This document shows, piece after piece, positions 10,563 through 20,653 of a DNA stretch of 30,502 nt (position 1 is its first letter; every line of letters starts with the position of its first letter). The notes beneath the pieces were generated by a model that worked only from the letters and a program-made list of their open reading frames with translations, was not told where the DNA came from and made no database searches. Source of the stretch: Nemertoderma westbladi (lineage: Eukaryota; Xenacoelomorpha; Nemertodermatida; Nemertodermatidae). The translations under genes and the position numbers were made by a program. The stretch spans positions 1-30,502 of the forward strand of contig JAUCBJ010005036.1 of NCBI GenBank assembly GCA_032718475.1. Direction: 5' to 3'.

Positions 10563-11477
10563 AGGGATGTGCCGGTTTGACCTTTTTCAAACCGGCCAGA
10601 CCGGAACCGGAACCGGATTTGTAAAAAAAACTCCTGGAATTCGCTCCCATGCGGAATTCGCAAAAAAATTCCGGCCAAAGCCAAGCCGGATTTTTTTATA
10701 TTTCACCATAACCATTTGCACCATAACCTACGCCGATTTAATATTTGCTAATTTGATATCGGCCCAATGAATTGATTTGATGTTGTTAAATGTAAAATAT
10801 GAAAATGAAATGAAATACAGTGAAAATTGAAAAATAGAACGATGTAATAATACAGTAGCTGTAGTTTTTTTATACTCTCTGAGTTAAATGGGATTTACTA
10901 GAGTTTCTAAATTGCCTGTCGAATATATAAACTGGTCATTCACGGCGGTAAGCTTAATCTTAATTTATAACAATACCTAGACCAAACATCAACGCTTGCG
11001 CGCTGGCTGGGACAATATAGAATTTATTGACTAATTATAATTAGTATGGGCTGGGTATACTTGTACTAATTCATTAAGTGTTAGTGGGGCTGAGCCCAAC
11101 AAAATACAATTATTAATGGCAAAAAAGTAGTCAGTCAGCTCAGCATGTAGATAGTCATAAAATTATAGCTCTGCTTTAGACTTTATCATAATTCATAACA
11201 TGAATAATGAAGATGATACAAACTATCAAAAAAATTGTATTGTATTCCATTGTTTAAATTATGTTTATGTTTATGCTTATGTTTAAATTTGTTTGAATTT
11301 GAAAGAAAATGTATTATGATGTTTTTTTGGAAAATTTATATTAATTGTAAATTTTGTTAACAATTTGTTGAAATGGAAATCCGGCCAAAAAATTGAAATC
11401 CGGCCGGAGCCGGAACCTGATTTTTTTCTCAAAATCCGGCCGGAATTCCGGCCCGGCCGGATATCCGGCACACCCGT
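10563..11477. mobile_element. Nonautonomous DNA transposon with 10-bp target duplication
   Basis: The ends are imperfect inverted repeats: AGGGATGTGCCGG at the left and CCGGCACACCCGT at the right. The 10-bp direct repeat ACTATAAATG stands immediately outside on both sides (10553-10562 and 11478-11487). Both subterminal regions are packed with CCGGCC, CCGGA and CCGGAACC words, while the core is AT-rich and non-coding. Size is 915 bp. Target-site length would suit a Mutator-like element, or hAT if part of the match is chance. No transposase is present. Confidence 0.75.
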
Positions 11478-11649
11478 ACTATAAATGGCAGTTTTAGTCT
11501 TCTACGTTGGTACAAAATGAAAAAAAAACAAGTAACCAGCACTTTTCAGTTTGAACACCAAATTTTTAATTCACTTAAACGATGCTATAAATTCACATTT
11601 TCATGTTTTCTGGGGCACTGATATTAATGGAATACATTTCTAATTTACC

Positions 11650-12210
11650 AGATCATTGCTACTCGTATTTTTGGCGTCATATGGAAAATTTTTTTGATAG
11701 CACCAAATTTCGTACCCATCACCAAAAAGTACAAGTTTGAGATGTCCAGTGCTGTTTTTATTGATTCCATCGGATTCAGGGCCGCCATAAACCCGTATAG
11801 CGCAAGAAACAATATGATACTATTTATTGATTATTTTCAAAAATTTTGTGCTGGCACCAAAATTTCACCCACCCCGAAAAATACAAGTTTGAGAACTCTT
11901 ATGCCATTTTTACTTATTCCATTGAATTCAGAACCCCCATAAACCTCTAAAACGTGGGAAATAAGTCGTCATAATCAATTGTATTTTAAAAATTTCGTGC
12001 TGGTACCAATTTTGCACACAGCCCCGAAAAATACAAGTTTGATATTCCATCGAAACCAGAACCCCAAAAAATCCCTATTGCGCAAAAAACAGGTCCAACC
12101 AATCAATTCAGCAAATAGACATATAGGTACTTCAAAATTTGGTGCTGGCACCAAAATTTGGCACCCACCTAAAAAACAAGTTTGAAATTTGTAGCTTATT
12201 TTATATGAAT
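11650..12210. repeat. Degenerate ~150-bp tandem repeat, about four units
   Basis: A block of the form TGCTGGCACCAAAATTT, then a CACCC-rich stretch, then AAAAATACAAGTTTGA recurs with the GCACC/GTACC word at 11700, 11855, 12003 and 12148. Spacing is 155, 148 and 145 bases. Units are clearly diverged. No coding potential is conserved across units. Confidence 0.65.
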
Positions 12211-12446
12211 TCATCTAATTGCAAACACGAAAAACGGTGTAAATCAAAAATAGAGATGTTACAAATCATATTTCAAGAAATGCAATTTTCTAAAAACGTC
12301 TCAAAATTTGTGCCAAAAGAAGGGTTAAAAATGGTGATATAACTTGAAAGCTCCCCATTATTTTTAAAAACCGTTTTCACTATTAGGAAGACAATAGATT
12401 TTTAGGAAAAGCCATAAAATTGCAGATTCCCAACTGCAATTGCCCT

Positions 12447-12468
12447 CCCCCCCCCCCCCCCCCCCCCC
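12447..12468. repeat. C22 homopolymer tract
   Basis: Twenty-two consecutive C residues inside DCAF1 intron 1. It is not linked to any inverted end that I can see. Confidence 0.8.
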
Positions 12469-13564
12469 GGTTTAATAGGATGACATTTCTGAGGTTAGTT
12501 TTCACTTTTAATGTATTCTGGTTAGTCTATCTATCGGTCTTTTTGACTATCCGACAATCTGTCCGTCAAATATAATAAAAAGCCATACCAGCTAAAGGTT
12601 TTGCTCTAGGGGTTTTCCTGATCAGAGAATTCATTTCGAGTGTCAGTTTTAACATTTGATGACTTCCAAATTGTCTGTATGGCTGTCAGTCTGTCGGGTA
12701 TCTTTTGGCGGAGAGACTGCCAGGCATACAGACAGGAACGGCGAGGATCAGATGAGGCCAAATTTGAATACTGACATCGACATCCGAAATGAAATCATGG
12801 ACCAAGAAAACCATATAGGAATTTTTTTAGACAGATAGTATGTTTTCTATTGTTTTGGAGAAATACTGACGGAAAGACCATCAGTCAAACGGATAGACAG
12901 CCATTTCTTGAGAAGTAAGACGTATCTTGCTAAACGGTTTTCATATTTGGAATCTTGATAAAATTATACTCCAGATGAAATATAAAAAAAATTTGAAAAA
13001 AAATTTGAAAGCCGTAACCCCCCCACCCCCCTTAATTTTTTTCAAATTTCAATTAAATGCTAAGAAATTTGGTACGGTGATAGTTCGAAAATTTTTTCGG
13101 ATTTTTTAATTTATGAGCTATTTCGATACAACAAGCCCTTAAAAATCGTATATTTCGCAATATTTAGCCATCTCCGTCGGCTTTACTTTTCGTCTTTGGA
13201 ATGAGATCTAGATATCATTAGATCCGCCTTCGTCTGCCTGCAGATTCTGAATCTTAAAACCGTTTTAAATTTCACCAATTAACTTCCGGAGTTATTATCA
13301 AAATTCAAATGTATACATTTTGACACGTAAATCAATATAAAATCTCATGTTTTTTATTTGTTGTTAGTCACTTTTTTTTTGTCAAATTCGTTAACAAGTT
13401 TGACAAAAAAATAAACTAAAATAATTATTTATTCATGGGAAACAAAAGTAGAACCTGTTTTCACTATATTCTCGAGGCATTTTATTTATACCGAGCGTCA
13501 GCGAGGTTAATAAAGGTTTGAGTCTAGAGAATATTGAAAAATAAATATTCTGCGATTTTTCCCA

Positions 13565-13720
13565 TGTAAAACGTAATTTTATTCTTAAATTAAATTGGTA
13601 CTTTTTTATTGCTCAATTCTTTAATAAAATATAAAGCGATATAGTGTTACAAAATAAATTGAACTGCAGTATTTTGCTATATTGCGTCCATAGTTACTGC
13701 GATTCAAATTGTTATTTTTT
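13565..13720 (-). repeat. Dispersed repeat copy, inverted partner of 2158-2260
   Basis: The reverse complement runs GAATCGCAGTAACTATGG, then the shared CTGCAGTTCAATTTATTTTG, then an extra ~40-base segment, and then TACCAATTTAA. It aligns with the copy near the left end of the window. Confidence 0.5.
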
Positions 13721-14468
13721 TATCTGACTTACCGACGGATTCGGATTGAAGTTCTTTAATACAAATTTCGAGATGGCTAATCAATAGTCAATAACAAGTT
13801 ATTATTGTTAATGATTAACAGCAATAATAATACCAATATATCCCAACCTAAAACTCAAATAATCCTACAACTTTCTGTACCGAAATAAATCAGTTATAAT
13901 AAACAAAAAGTAATAAACTATTTAGGTAAATTTTGGAATATTTGACAAACTAAAACAAAAGTCAATAGAACATACATTTTATTTTAGAGAGTAATCAGCT
14001 GTTAGAGAGGGAGTCCCTCCTATCTGTATTTCCTAGAATAGCTTCGATAACGGTTTCCCTAGAAACCGTACTGTTGTGGAACAACCTATATTGTTTATTG
14101 GCCCCAACCAATAAAGTTGCATTCTTCTTTCACTGTATAACATTGCGCATTATGCAGTACATTACGTACGGTACTCGAACTGTATCATAAAGTGCTATAT
14201 TATTAGCCACGTAGTAAGTAGTTACTATCAATTTTACTAATCAAACTTATTGTTAAGTCTTGAGCAACAAAATATCATCGACTGATGATCGGTTGCGAAG
14301 CCATTGATTGCTCTCTGGGGTTATCTTATCATACATGAACGCGACAGATGTGACATTCTTGAAACCAAAAATGGAAATATCTTGAAATAAAAAATATAAA
14401 AAAACAAATTAAATTGTTAATTATATGAATATGATGCGACGTATTAACATTAACTTATATTCCCGTAG

Positions 14469-15255
14469 GAAAGCCGCCCTGGACTTCGTCCACGCTCACG
14501 GCGTCGATACCCTCCTCAGTATCCGAAGACCCTCCGTCGCATCCACCTTCGTCTCCCTTTGTCTCTACTACCTCTCCTACAACGACGACGTCATGGAGCT
14601 CATCATATCGATGGCGCCGGCCTCTCATCTCGAATCCATTGTCTCCTACGCGTTGTGGCTCGTCGAATGCTCCCACGAATCCGGGAAGTGCCACGCAACA
14701 TTCTTCTTCTTCATGATCTTCTCCTTCCCGTGCATGCTGGAGTTGTTCGACCAACACGACGGTCTCCGCAAGCTGCTCAACACCATCAACACTCTGAGTT
14801 TGTTCACCTCCCGGGACTTAGAGCAAGTGGAGTTGGTGCTGAACGACGACGAGGTTTACTCACAACGACAGGTCGTCCGACACAGTTGTCTCGCGTTACG
14901 CCGATACTTCGAGGCTCATCTCTTCCTCCGATACGCCGATGCGACCCAGAACCCCGTCGGTCCCTACAAACCGATGCAGCTGAGTAGGGAGACGACTCTC
15001 TCCCAGGTGGGCTCCATCCTGGAGTCGGGCTCCCACAGGGCTACCTGGGCCCCCGTTCAGCAACTCGTGCGGTTGCAGGGCGTCGACCTGCTGCTCTACA
15101 TCATGGCCGTGGCCGTTCCCGAATGGAAGTCGTTCAACGGTCGTGGGGAACTAGTGAGGAACGTTCTCGATACGCTCTGCGTTCTCGTATGCCTCCCGAA
15201 GATGCAGTTAGCGTTAACTCACTCGGTTAAACTGAGTGCCAAAAACGCGGATAAG
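14469..15255 (+). CDS. DCAF1: DCAF1 exon 2: conserved helical repeat region
   Basis: It covers residues 387-649. The exon begins after TCCCGTAG at 14468 and ends at GATAAG|GTGGGT on a codon boundary. It aligns through the DCAF1 core: CLYYLSYNDDVMELI, LWLVECSHESGKCHATFFFF, LELFDQHDGLRKLLNTI, CLALRRYFEAHLFLRY, LLLYIMAVAVPEWKSF and VCLPKMQLAL each have a counterpart in the vertebrate protein. The ATG at 14425 and the stop at 15321 that bound the open frame are intronic and not used. Codons are GC-rich compared with the flanking introns. Confidence 0.95.
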
Positions 15256-15869
15256 GTGGGTGTTACTCATATTAATTACGTTGATGTTGATTTTGTTAGT
15301 GATAAAGCCGATGAAGGATGATTTTACTTATGGATGTTGATGTTAACTATAACATTGATATTGCTGATAGATTTGTAAATAATTTGCTGTTGTTGTCACT
15401 TATGATTAATGTTGATGGAATTAGTTGATGAACTTGGTGTTATGATCATCCTGGAAAAATTACAGATGGTTTTTAGTGGTTTTTATATTTCATTGTTAAA
15501 CTAAATTGTTGGAAGTTGGACATTTATATTGGCTACACTTATTTTTATTTACGCAAGTCGGGATGTATTCGCTACTTTCTGTCTTTATTTCTCTTAAGAT
15601 AAATTGATTTTACAAGTAAAAAAATAATAAAGATACAGATAAATATTAATTTCCTGAACCTTTTTTTTCTTTCAGTTTCTCATGGTAACTGTTACTTTCA
15701 GTTTCAGTTTGATATTCGATTATAAACGTGTAACCTTAATGACGTCCATTGTGCTATTCAAATGGATAAATTTAATATTACTTTATTTCCCTGATAGATA
15801 ATCTTTATTTATCCATTATGTTTACTTTATTTCACTGTTAATCATTGTTTATCCATTATGTTTCCCAAG
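15256..15869 (+). other. DCAF1 intron 2 (614 bp)
   Basis: AT-rich, GTGGGT at the 5' end and TATGTTTCCCAAG at the 3' end, phase 0. Nothing else is recognisable in it. Confidence 0.9.
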
Positions 15870-18359
15870 GTACCCGGTATGAGTGTGATTCTCGGGCTGG
15901 CCGAAGGGAAACTTCTTTCGGACCCGGAATGCCAGAAATCCGCCCTCCACATCCTCATCCACATAACCTCGGTCTCCCATCGTCAGTGTAACATCGCCGG
16001 GGGTGCCAACGCTAAGGCACCAACCGGGCCCGGGACCCGGACCAGTAAAACCTGCGTGGACATAACCGAACACGTATGGAACTGTATCCGATCGAACAAC
16101 GGCATTAAAGTCCTCCTCCATCTCATCAACGTGCAGACCCCCCTCACCGAGGCCGACGCGATCCGCGCCTTGGCGTGTCGCGCTCTCTGCGGCGTCAGTC
16201 GGTGCGACAGAGTCAGACAGATTCTCTCCAAACTGCCGCTCTTCCACAGCGGGACGTTGCAGACGCTGATGCGTGACCCGGTGCTCCCGGAGAATCGATC
16301 GGATCATCTGCGATTCCGTCGCCACGCCGCCGATCTGTTCGCCCGGATCACCGGTAAACCGATCGGGGACGACCCCTCCATGGACGGGAATCTGGACCTC
16401 GACAAACTCGGCAAGGCGGAAGTCGCCGCCCACACGCGGGTCACCTTCGACGATAAGGAGTTCCTCTATCTCATCTACGAGGAATTAAACAGTCGCGGAT
16501 TCTCCGGGATCGCCCGACAGCTGTTCGCCTCGGCGGCGTTGCATTCGGTTGCGAGTCCCGCCTCGCAGGACGATGAATCATCGACGAACCGCCTCTCCCA
16601 GCCCTCCTCGGCTCCCCCGCCCCCACCCCAGTCCCCCGTTGTGGTGCACACCCAGGTAACGGTCGGCTTCCCCGGGACTCCGCTCGGGATCCGGAAGCTT
16701 CCGACCCGGAGCAACCCGTCCGGTACCTCGGAAGCCGCAGCCGATAGGAAAACCTTCAACTTCGTCAAGGATAAGTCGCAGGGCTACCCGAATCCGCCGA
16801 CGTTCCAGTTAGTTCCCCCGGAAACGGCGCGGAAACGGCGCGCCAATCTATCCGACATGGTGCGCTCCTACCTCGCGGAGCAGCACTCCCGTTGCAGACA
16901 CCCGGTGCGCGCGTGTCCCCCCTTCTCGCTGTTCGCGCAGCACAGTTGCCCCGAGCCCCGACGCCCGTTGCTACGCACCCCCGAGTCGGTGACTTCGCGG
17001 TTGTTATGGCGGAGTGTGGCCCCGCGGTTCGGGACCCCGCGTGGCCCCGCGTTGGACCGGAAACTCATCTACTCGCGGTACCACCCGGATGTGACTATCC
17101 GAGACGCTGACTCGGAGAACTACTTCTCCTCGTGTTTCTTCTCGCCTTGTAATCGTTTTATTTACGCAGGTAAATACAGCGGCGAAGTGAAAGTATTCAA
17201 CGCGACGACCGGCGCCGAGGAGGTCTCCTACAGCTGCCATCGCCATCTGGTAACGTGTTGCGTTCCTTCAGACGACTCCAGGTTGATGCTGACCTCCGCG
17301 TGGTGGGGTCGGCCGCTGGCGGCATTGTGGCGTCTCTCCGGGCCGCCCGAGGCCGGCAGCACGTGTACGCTGGCGCACGGGTTCACCGACGAGCCCTGCG
17401 TCTGTTGGAGCAACGCGCAGGACCGTGTGATCGCCACCAAGGTGTACGAAGCTCGCATCTACGATGTGTCCACCGGGCAGCGACTGTGCACGCTCTACGA
17501 CCCCGAGATGGCTTGCAACTACGCGAGGAACGTCGCTTTGTTCAACGTGACCGACGATTTAGTTCTCAACGACGGCGTTCTTTGGGACATCCGCGTTCCT
17601 TCCTCGATACACAAATTCGATAAGTTCAGTAAATTTGCGAGTAGTAACTTCCATCCGAACGATTTGGAGATAATTATCGGCTCCGAGGTTTGGGATATTC
17701 GTAATTATAAACTTCTCCGGACTGTTCCTTATCTTGTCGACGCCGCCACTATGTTCAACCGGAGCGGTGACGTCATGTTCGCGGCGCCTCAGAACCCGGA
17801 CTACAGCGACTACAGCGAGCATCGATTCGAGCCGGAGAGCCCGTTCGGTTCCTCGTTCCGGACGCTGGACGCGCGGGACTACTCGGCCATCGCGACTACC
17901 GACGTTAAGCGGAACATCTACGACCTCTGCTGCAGTTTCAACGACCTCAATCTCGCGTTGGTGGAGAACGTGGGTGTGGATCATACGTCGGAGGTTGACA
18001 GCGTGGTTCGGGTCTACCAGATTGGTCGGTCCCGGAAGGTGGAAGGCGAGGATGAAGCTGAGGATGAGAACCCAGACGGAGGTGGAAGGGACAGCGATCC
18101 CGATTACGATGAAGACGATGAGGATGATGATCTATTGAGTGGGTTCCTGGAGGGAAGCGACGACGGTTCCACAGAGGACGATGTCCCTGGGGACGCCGGC
18201 GATGATAATGATGAGGATATTGAAGAGCAAATGAACATGGACATTATGGATATTATCGATGGATTCGCTAACGTCGAATCTTCGGATGACAGTGAATATT
18301 CCGCTTCTGGTGATAGTAGCGAGTTTATGTCTGAGGACTCTGAATTTTCTTTAGATTAA
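15870..18359 (+). CDS. DCAF1: DCAF1 exon 3: LisH motif, WD40 domain and acidic tail
   Basis: It covers residues 650-1478 and the stop. It opens with GMSVILGLAEGKLL, then NGIKVLLHLI and DAIRALACRALCGVSR. The LisH motif (about 844-876, FLYLIYEELNSRGFSGIARQ) is followed by a Pro/Ser linker and YLAEQHSRCRHPVRACPPFS. The WD40 region starts near 1047. Two WDxR motifs, VLWDIR (Trp1221) and EVWDIR (Trp1257), are the DDB1-contact DWD boxes; their 36-residue spacing equals that of the human protein as I recall it. SPFGSSFRTLDARDYSAIAT and IDVKRNIFDLC-like segments follow. The tail from about 1375 is strongly Asp/Glu-rich. Total length 1478 is close to the ~1507 of human DCAF1. No domain is missing. Confidence 0.97.
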   Translation, partial: VPGMSVILGLAEGKLLSDPECQKSALHILIHITSVSHRQCNIAGGANAKAPTGPGTRTSKTCVDITEHVWNCIRSNNGIKVLLHLINVQTPLTEADAIRALACRALCGVSRCDRVRQILSKLPLFHSGTLQTLMRDPVLPENRSDHLRFRRHAADLFARITGKPIGDDPSMDGNLDLDKLGKAEVAAHTRVTFDDKEFLYLIYEELNSRGFSGIARQLFASAALHSVASPASQDDESSTNRLSQPSSAPPPPPQSPVVVHTQVTVGFPGTPLGIRKLPTRSNPSGTSEAAADRKTFNFVKDKSQGYPNPPTFQLVPPETARKRRANLSDMVRSYLAEQHSRCRHPVRACPPFSLFAQHSCPEPRRPLLRTPESVTSRLLWRSVAPRFGTPRGPALDRKLIYSRYHPDVTIRDADSENYFSSCFFSPCNRFIYAGKYSGEVKVFNATTGAEEVSYSCHRHLVTCCVPSDDSRLMLTSAWWGRPLAALWRLSGPPEAGSTCTLAHGFTDEPCVCWSNAQDRVIATKVYEARIYDVSTGQRLCTLYDPEMACNYARNVALFNVTDDLVLNDGVLWDIRVPSSIHKFDKFSKFASSNFHPNDLEIIIGSEVWDIRNYKLLRTVPYLVDAATMFNRSGDVMFAAPQNPDYSDYSEHRFEPESPFGSSFRTLDARDYSAIATTDVKRNIYDLCCSFNDLNLALVENVGVDHTSEVDSVVRVYQIGRSRKVEGEDEAEDENPDGGGRDSDPDYDEDDEDDDLLSGFLEGSDDGSTEDDVPGDAGDDNDEDIEEQMNMDIMDIIDGFANVESSDDSEYSASGDSSEFMSEDSEFSLD

Positions 18360-18561
18360 TTAATTAATGGATTTGGGTTTTTTATAGTAAATTTATTAAA
18401 GTAACTAATGGGAGTTTTCAATTTATGTATTTTAGTGCTACTTATGCTGTATATTATGAAACAGAAGACGAATTTATTTTTATTTGATTCATTAACCTAC
18501 GCCACTGACCCATTTGGTTGATTTACCTTAACTCATCCTTTTATTTTGTTTAACAGGAACA

Positions 18562-18567
18562 AATAAA
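18562..18567 (+). terminator. Polyadenylation signal of DCAF1
   Basis: AATAAA about 200 bases after the stop. It is the first good signal downstream. Confidence 0.55.
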
Positions 18568-18702
18568 AAGTTGTTAATATAATATAAGTGACTGACTGGC
18601 AAAATTGCAGCTCAAATTAATAGCCTTTTTCTTCTAAAACGCCTATCAAAAAATAAGAATAAATTAATACAGTACATCGTAAGTAAAGTACCTCAATTGC
18701 TG

Positions 18703-18708
18703 TTTATT
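18703..18708 (-). terminator. Polyadenylation signal of the convergent minus-strand gene
   Basis: TTTATT on the plus strand reads AATAAA on the minus strand. It lies 100 bases beyond the stop at 18808. Confidence 0.5.
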
Positions 18709-18807
18709 TCAAACGCTTAAAATACAATATTTATTTTTCTATACTGTAATTTTTTTGACGAAGTGGAGTTATCGTGTCTGCGAATTCCCATGATGATTAG
18801 ATGAGGT

Positions 18808-18959
18808 TTATTGGGCATCTATTTTGTCTAGAAGTTTGTCGAGGTAACCCAAGACCATATCGTCGTCTGATATGACTGTAGTTCGTGGCTCGTGAAACTC
18901 ATTCATTGCGTAATTAAGCCGCTGTTCTATCAGAGGCTTTTTGGATAACTTATTCAAAT
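18808..18959 (-). CDS. Terminal exon of an unidentified minus-strand gene
   Basis: Reading the minus strand, TTTACTTATTTGCAG is a strong 3' splice site. After two bases of a split codon comes an open stretch of 49 residues ending in a stop: LNKLSKKPLIEQRLNYAMNE, then FHEPRTTVISDDDMVLGYLD, then KLLDKIDAQ. The composition (charged, amphipathic, alpha-helical) is that of real protein, unlike the surrounding AT-rich DNA, and an AATAAA follows. I do not recognise the family. The upstream exon is not certain. The exon needs a donor leaving one codon base; the candidate exon at 22647-22953 does so, which would put the four-transmembrane gene inside an intron. Confidence 0.6.
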
Positions 18960-19199
18960 CTGCAAATAAGTAAACAAAGATACTTAGTGATAACTACAGT
19001 ACAACACTTCATATCGCAATTTCACTGATACGAACTGAAATTCTGCTGAACTGTAATCGAAGATAATTTTTTCATGATTTACGGTTTGGCTTGAATTTGA
19101 TAGTATTGGATATGATAGAATTATATTCTTTATATTCGATATAGAATTGGATATGGTGTTATTGAGAGTCAGAGTTGTTTTACGGAAACATTGGGGGTA

Positions 19200-19424
19200 T
19201 CTTAAATCTACAATTAGCTACTGACATCTCGGCGAATTAATATCTCCTCTCGGTTAATTAACTATGTTAATTATCTATTTGTATGGCAATCATCTATTAT
19301 TTGCGTCAAATAGGAATATCTATCCCCTGCAGATGGTTTCCTTTTCATTGCGTCAAGTGAGTCCCCCGTATCTGGTTTTATGATACAGACCTTGCAATAT
19401 GTTATTTTGTTCATAAATTTTTAG
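19200..19424. other. Intergenic DNA with an inverted partner near 21480-21545
   Basis: GGCGAATTAATATCTC at 19232-19247 recurs as its reverse complement near 21516-21531. Each place also has TTGCGTCA followed by a C-rich run. A related short repeat probably sits at both places. No gene is visible. Confidence 0.35.
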
Positions 19425-20297
19425 AAACTAAAATTAATCATTTTTTTCAACTAAATCTCTTCCACTAAAATTATTAATTCTTCCACTATTTTTATTTCAT
19501 TTTTTATTCACTAAATTTAATCATTCTCCGCTAAAATTAATCATTCATTCATATCTATATTTTATTGGTATTGGGATTCGAAGTGCGCTGGTACATGTTT
19601 TATTGGGTATAAAAGCTCACATCTAACCTGCTCCTTCCCCCCAATTGGTTACAACATAGTTTATTGTTTTGGTGAAAAATCGCAACTCTGTAACCTGCTC
19701 TTTTACCTCAATTGTTAACAACAGCGTTTGTTGTTTTGGTTAGATAACCTCACTTCTCTCACCTACTCATTTACCTCAATTGGTAACAACATTTGTTTAT
19801 TGTTTTGGTTAAAAAAGCCCACCTCTGTAACCGAACCTGCTCCTTTACCACAATTGTTAACAACATCGTTTATTGTTTTGGTTAGATAACCTCACTTCTC
19901 TAACCTGCTCATTTCCCTCAATTGCTAAAATCATTTGTTTATTGTTTTGGTTAGAAAACACACCACTGTAACCTGCGATTCTCTTTAAATTGGTAACTTA
20001 CATTTACCACATTAGTACAAAGTACTGTACTGTACTCTAATAGGCGTAGTACTACAACACACTACACGTGTGCACTACTGTACCAAACGGGGTACGGTAC
20101 ACTACCAAACAGTCAGATAAGGGGGAAAACTAATAAACATAGATACGAATTGATTTAATTTGGTGGAAAATGAATTAATTTTAGTTTAAGTGATTCATTT
20201 TAGTGAGAAGGCAAGTGATTAATTTTAGTGAAATAATTTAATATATACAGTAGTGATTATTGCATTAAATTTAGTTAAAATAATTTTTTTTAGTGAT
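19425..20297. mobile_element. Foldback-like element with repeated subterminal motifs
   Basis: The left arm (19425-19550) has about six copies of an ACTAAAATTAATCA-like word, 20-25 bases apart. The right arm (20151-20297) has the reverse complement (TGATTAATTTTAGT) in several copies. Between them lies a ~69-bp tandem array. Long inverted arms built from short tandem motifs are the hallmark of foldback elements; repeated subterminal sites also occur in other DNA transposons. No transposase and no clear target duplication are visible. Confidence 0.55.
19625..19985 (+). repeat. Alternating ~69-bp tandem repeat, five units
   Basis: Units start AACCTGCTCCTTTACC, continue AATTGGTAACAACAT, and contain TTTATTGTTTTGGTTAG. 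The TTGTTTTGGT word lies near 19664, 19731, 19800, 19873 and 19942. Units 1, 3 and 5 end with an AACTCTGT/CACCTCTGT-like word, units 2 and 4 with AACCTCACTTCTCT, so the repeat is an alternating dimer of about 138 bases. Confidence 0.8.
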
Positions 20298-20448
20298 GGA
20301 AATATAAGTGCCATTATTAATTTAAATGTGTTACATTACCGGTATGCGAAGGTATTGTAATTCACCAATAAACAGTTTTCATCAATTTAAATTATACAGT
20401 ACCGGTTCATATTTGAAAGTGAAACAAAATGTAAAAACTACCGGTAAG

Positions 20449-20454
20449 TTTATT
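20449..20454 (-). terminator. Polyadenylation signal of the four-transmembrane gene
   Basis: Reverse-strand AATAAA about 200 bases past the stop at 20654. It would place the 33-bp repeats inside the 3' UTR. Confidence 0.45.
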
Positions 20455-20481
20455 TCACCTCAAACGTGAGACCTGCAAAGG

Positions 20482-20616
20482 ATGGCATACGTAAGTAGTA
20501 GGCCTACCGTGGCCTACATGACATACGTAAGTAGGCCTACCGTGGCCTACATGACATACGTAAGTAGGCCTACCGTGGTCTACATGACATACGTAAGTAG
20601 GCCTACCGTGGTCTAC
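20482..20616. repeat. 33-bp tandem repeat, four copies
   Basis: Copies start at 20482 (36 bases, with an extra TAG), 20518, 20551 and 20584. Each contains ATACGTAAGT followed by AGGCCTACCGTGG. The unit carries the palindrome GTAGGCCTAC, seen elsewhere in the window as single copies. The plus-strand open frame over it (repeating MTYVSRPTVAY) arises from the 33-base period and has no support as a gene. Confidence 0.9.
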
Positions 20617-20653
20617 GGCCTAACATGTATAGTAGCGGATCTATACTGCTATT

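Larger units (their letters stand above)
10215..14468 (+). other. DCAF1 intron 1 (4254 bp), repeat-filled
   Basis: It starts GTAATG and ends TTATATTCCCGTAG. The phases agree (two bases of an Arg codon before, one after). It carries a CCGG-rich transposon (10563-11477), a degenerate ~150-bp tandem repeat (about 11650-12210), a C22 tract (12447-12468), a C-rich run (13018-13031), degenerate GTCTGTCxGT-like DNA (12500-12900), and the inverted partner of the 2158-2260 repeat. I see no gene inside it. Confidence 0.9.

Noticed and set aside
14281-14301. Second hammerhead-like site with CTGATGA
   Set aside because: It is followed by GAAG and not GAAA, with no stem II of the right length.
15849-18138. 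Minus-strand and alternate-frame open frames over DCAF1 exon 3
   Set aside because: They are shadows of a GC-rich exon; the plus-strand frame is conserved throughout.
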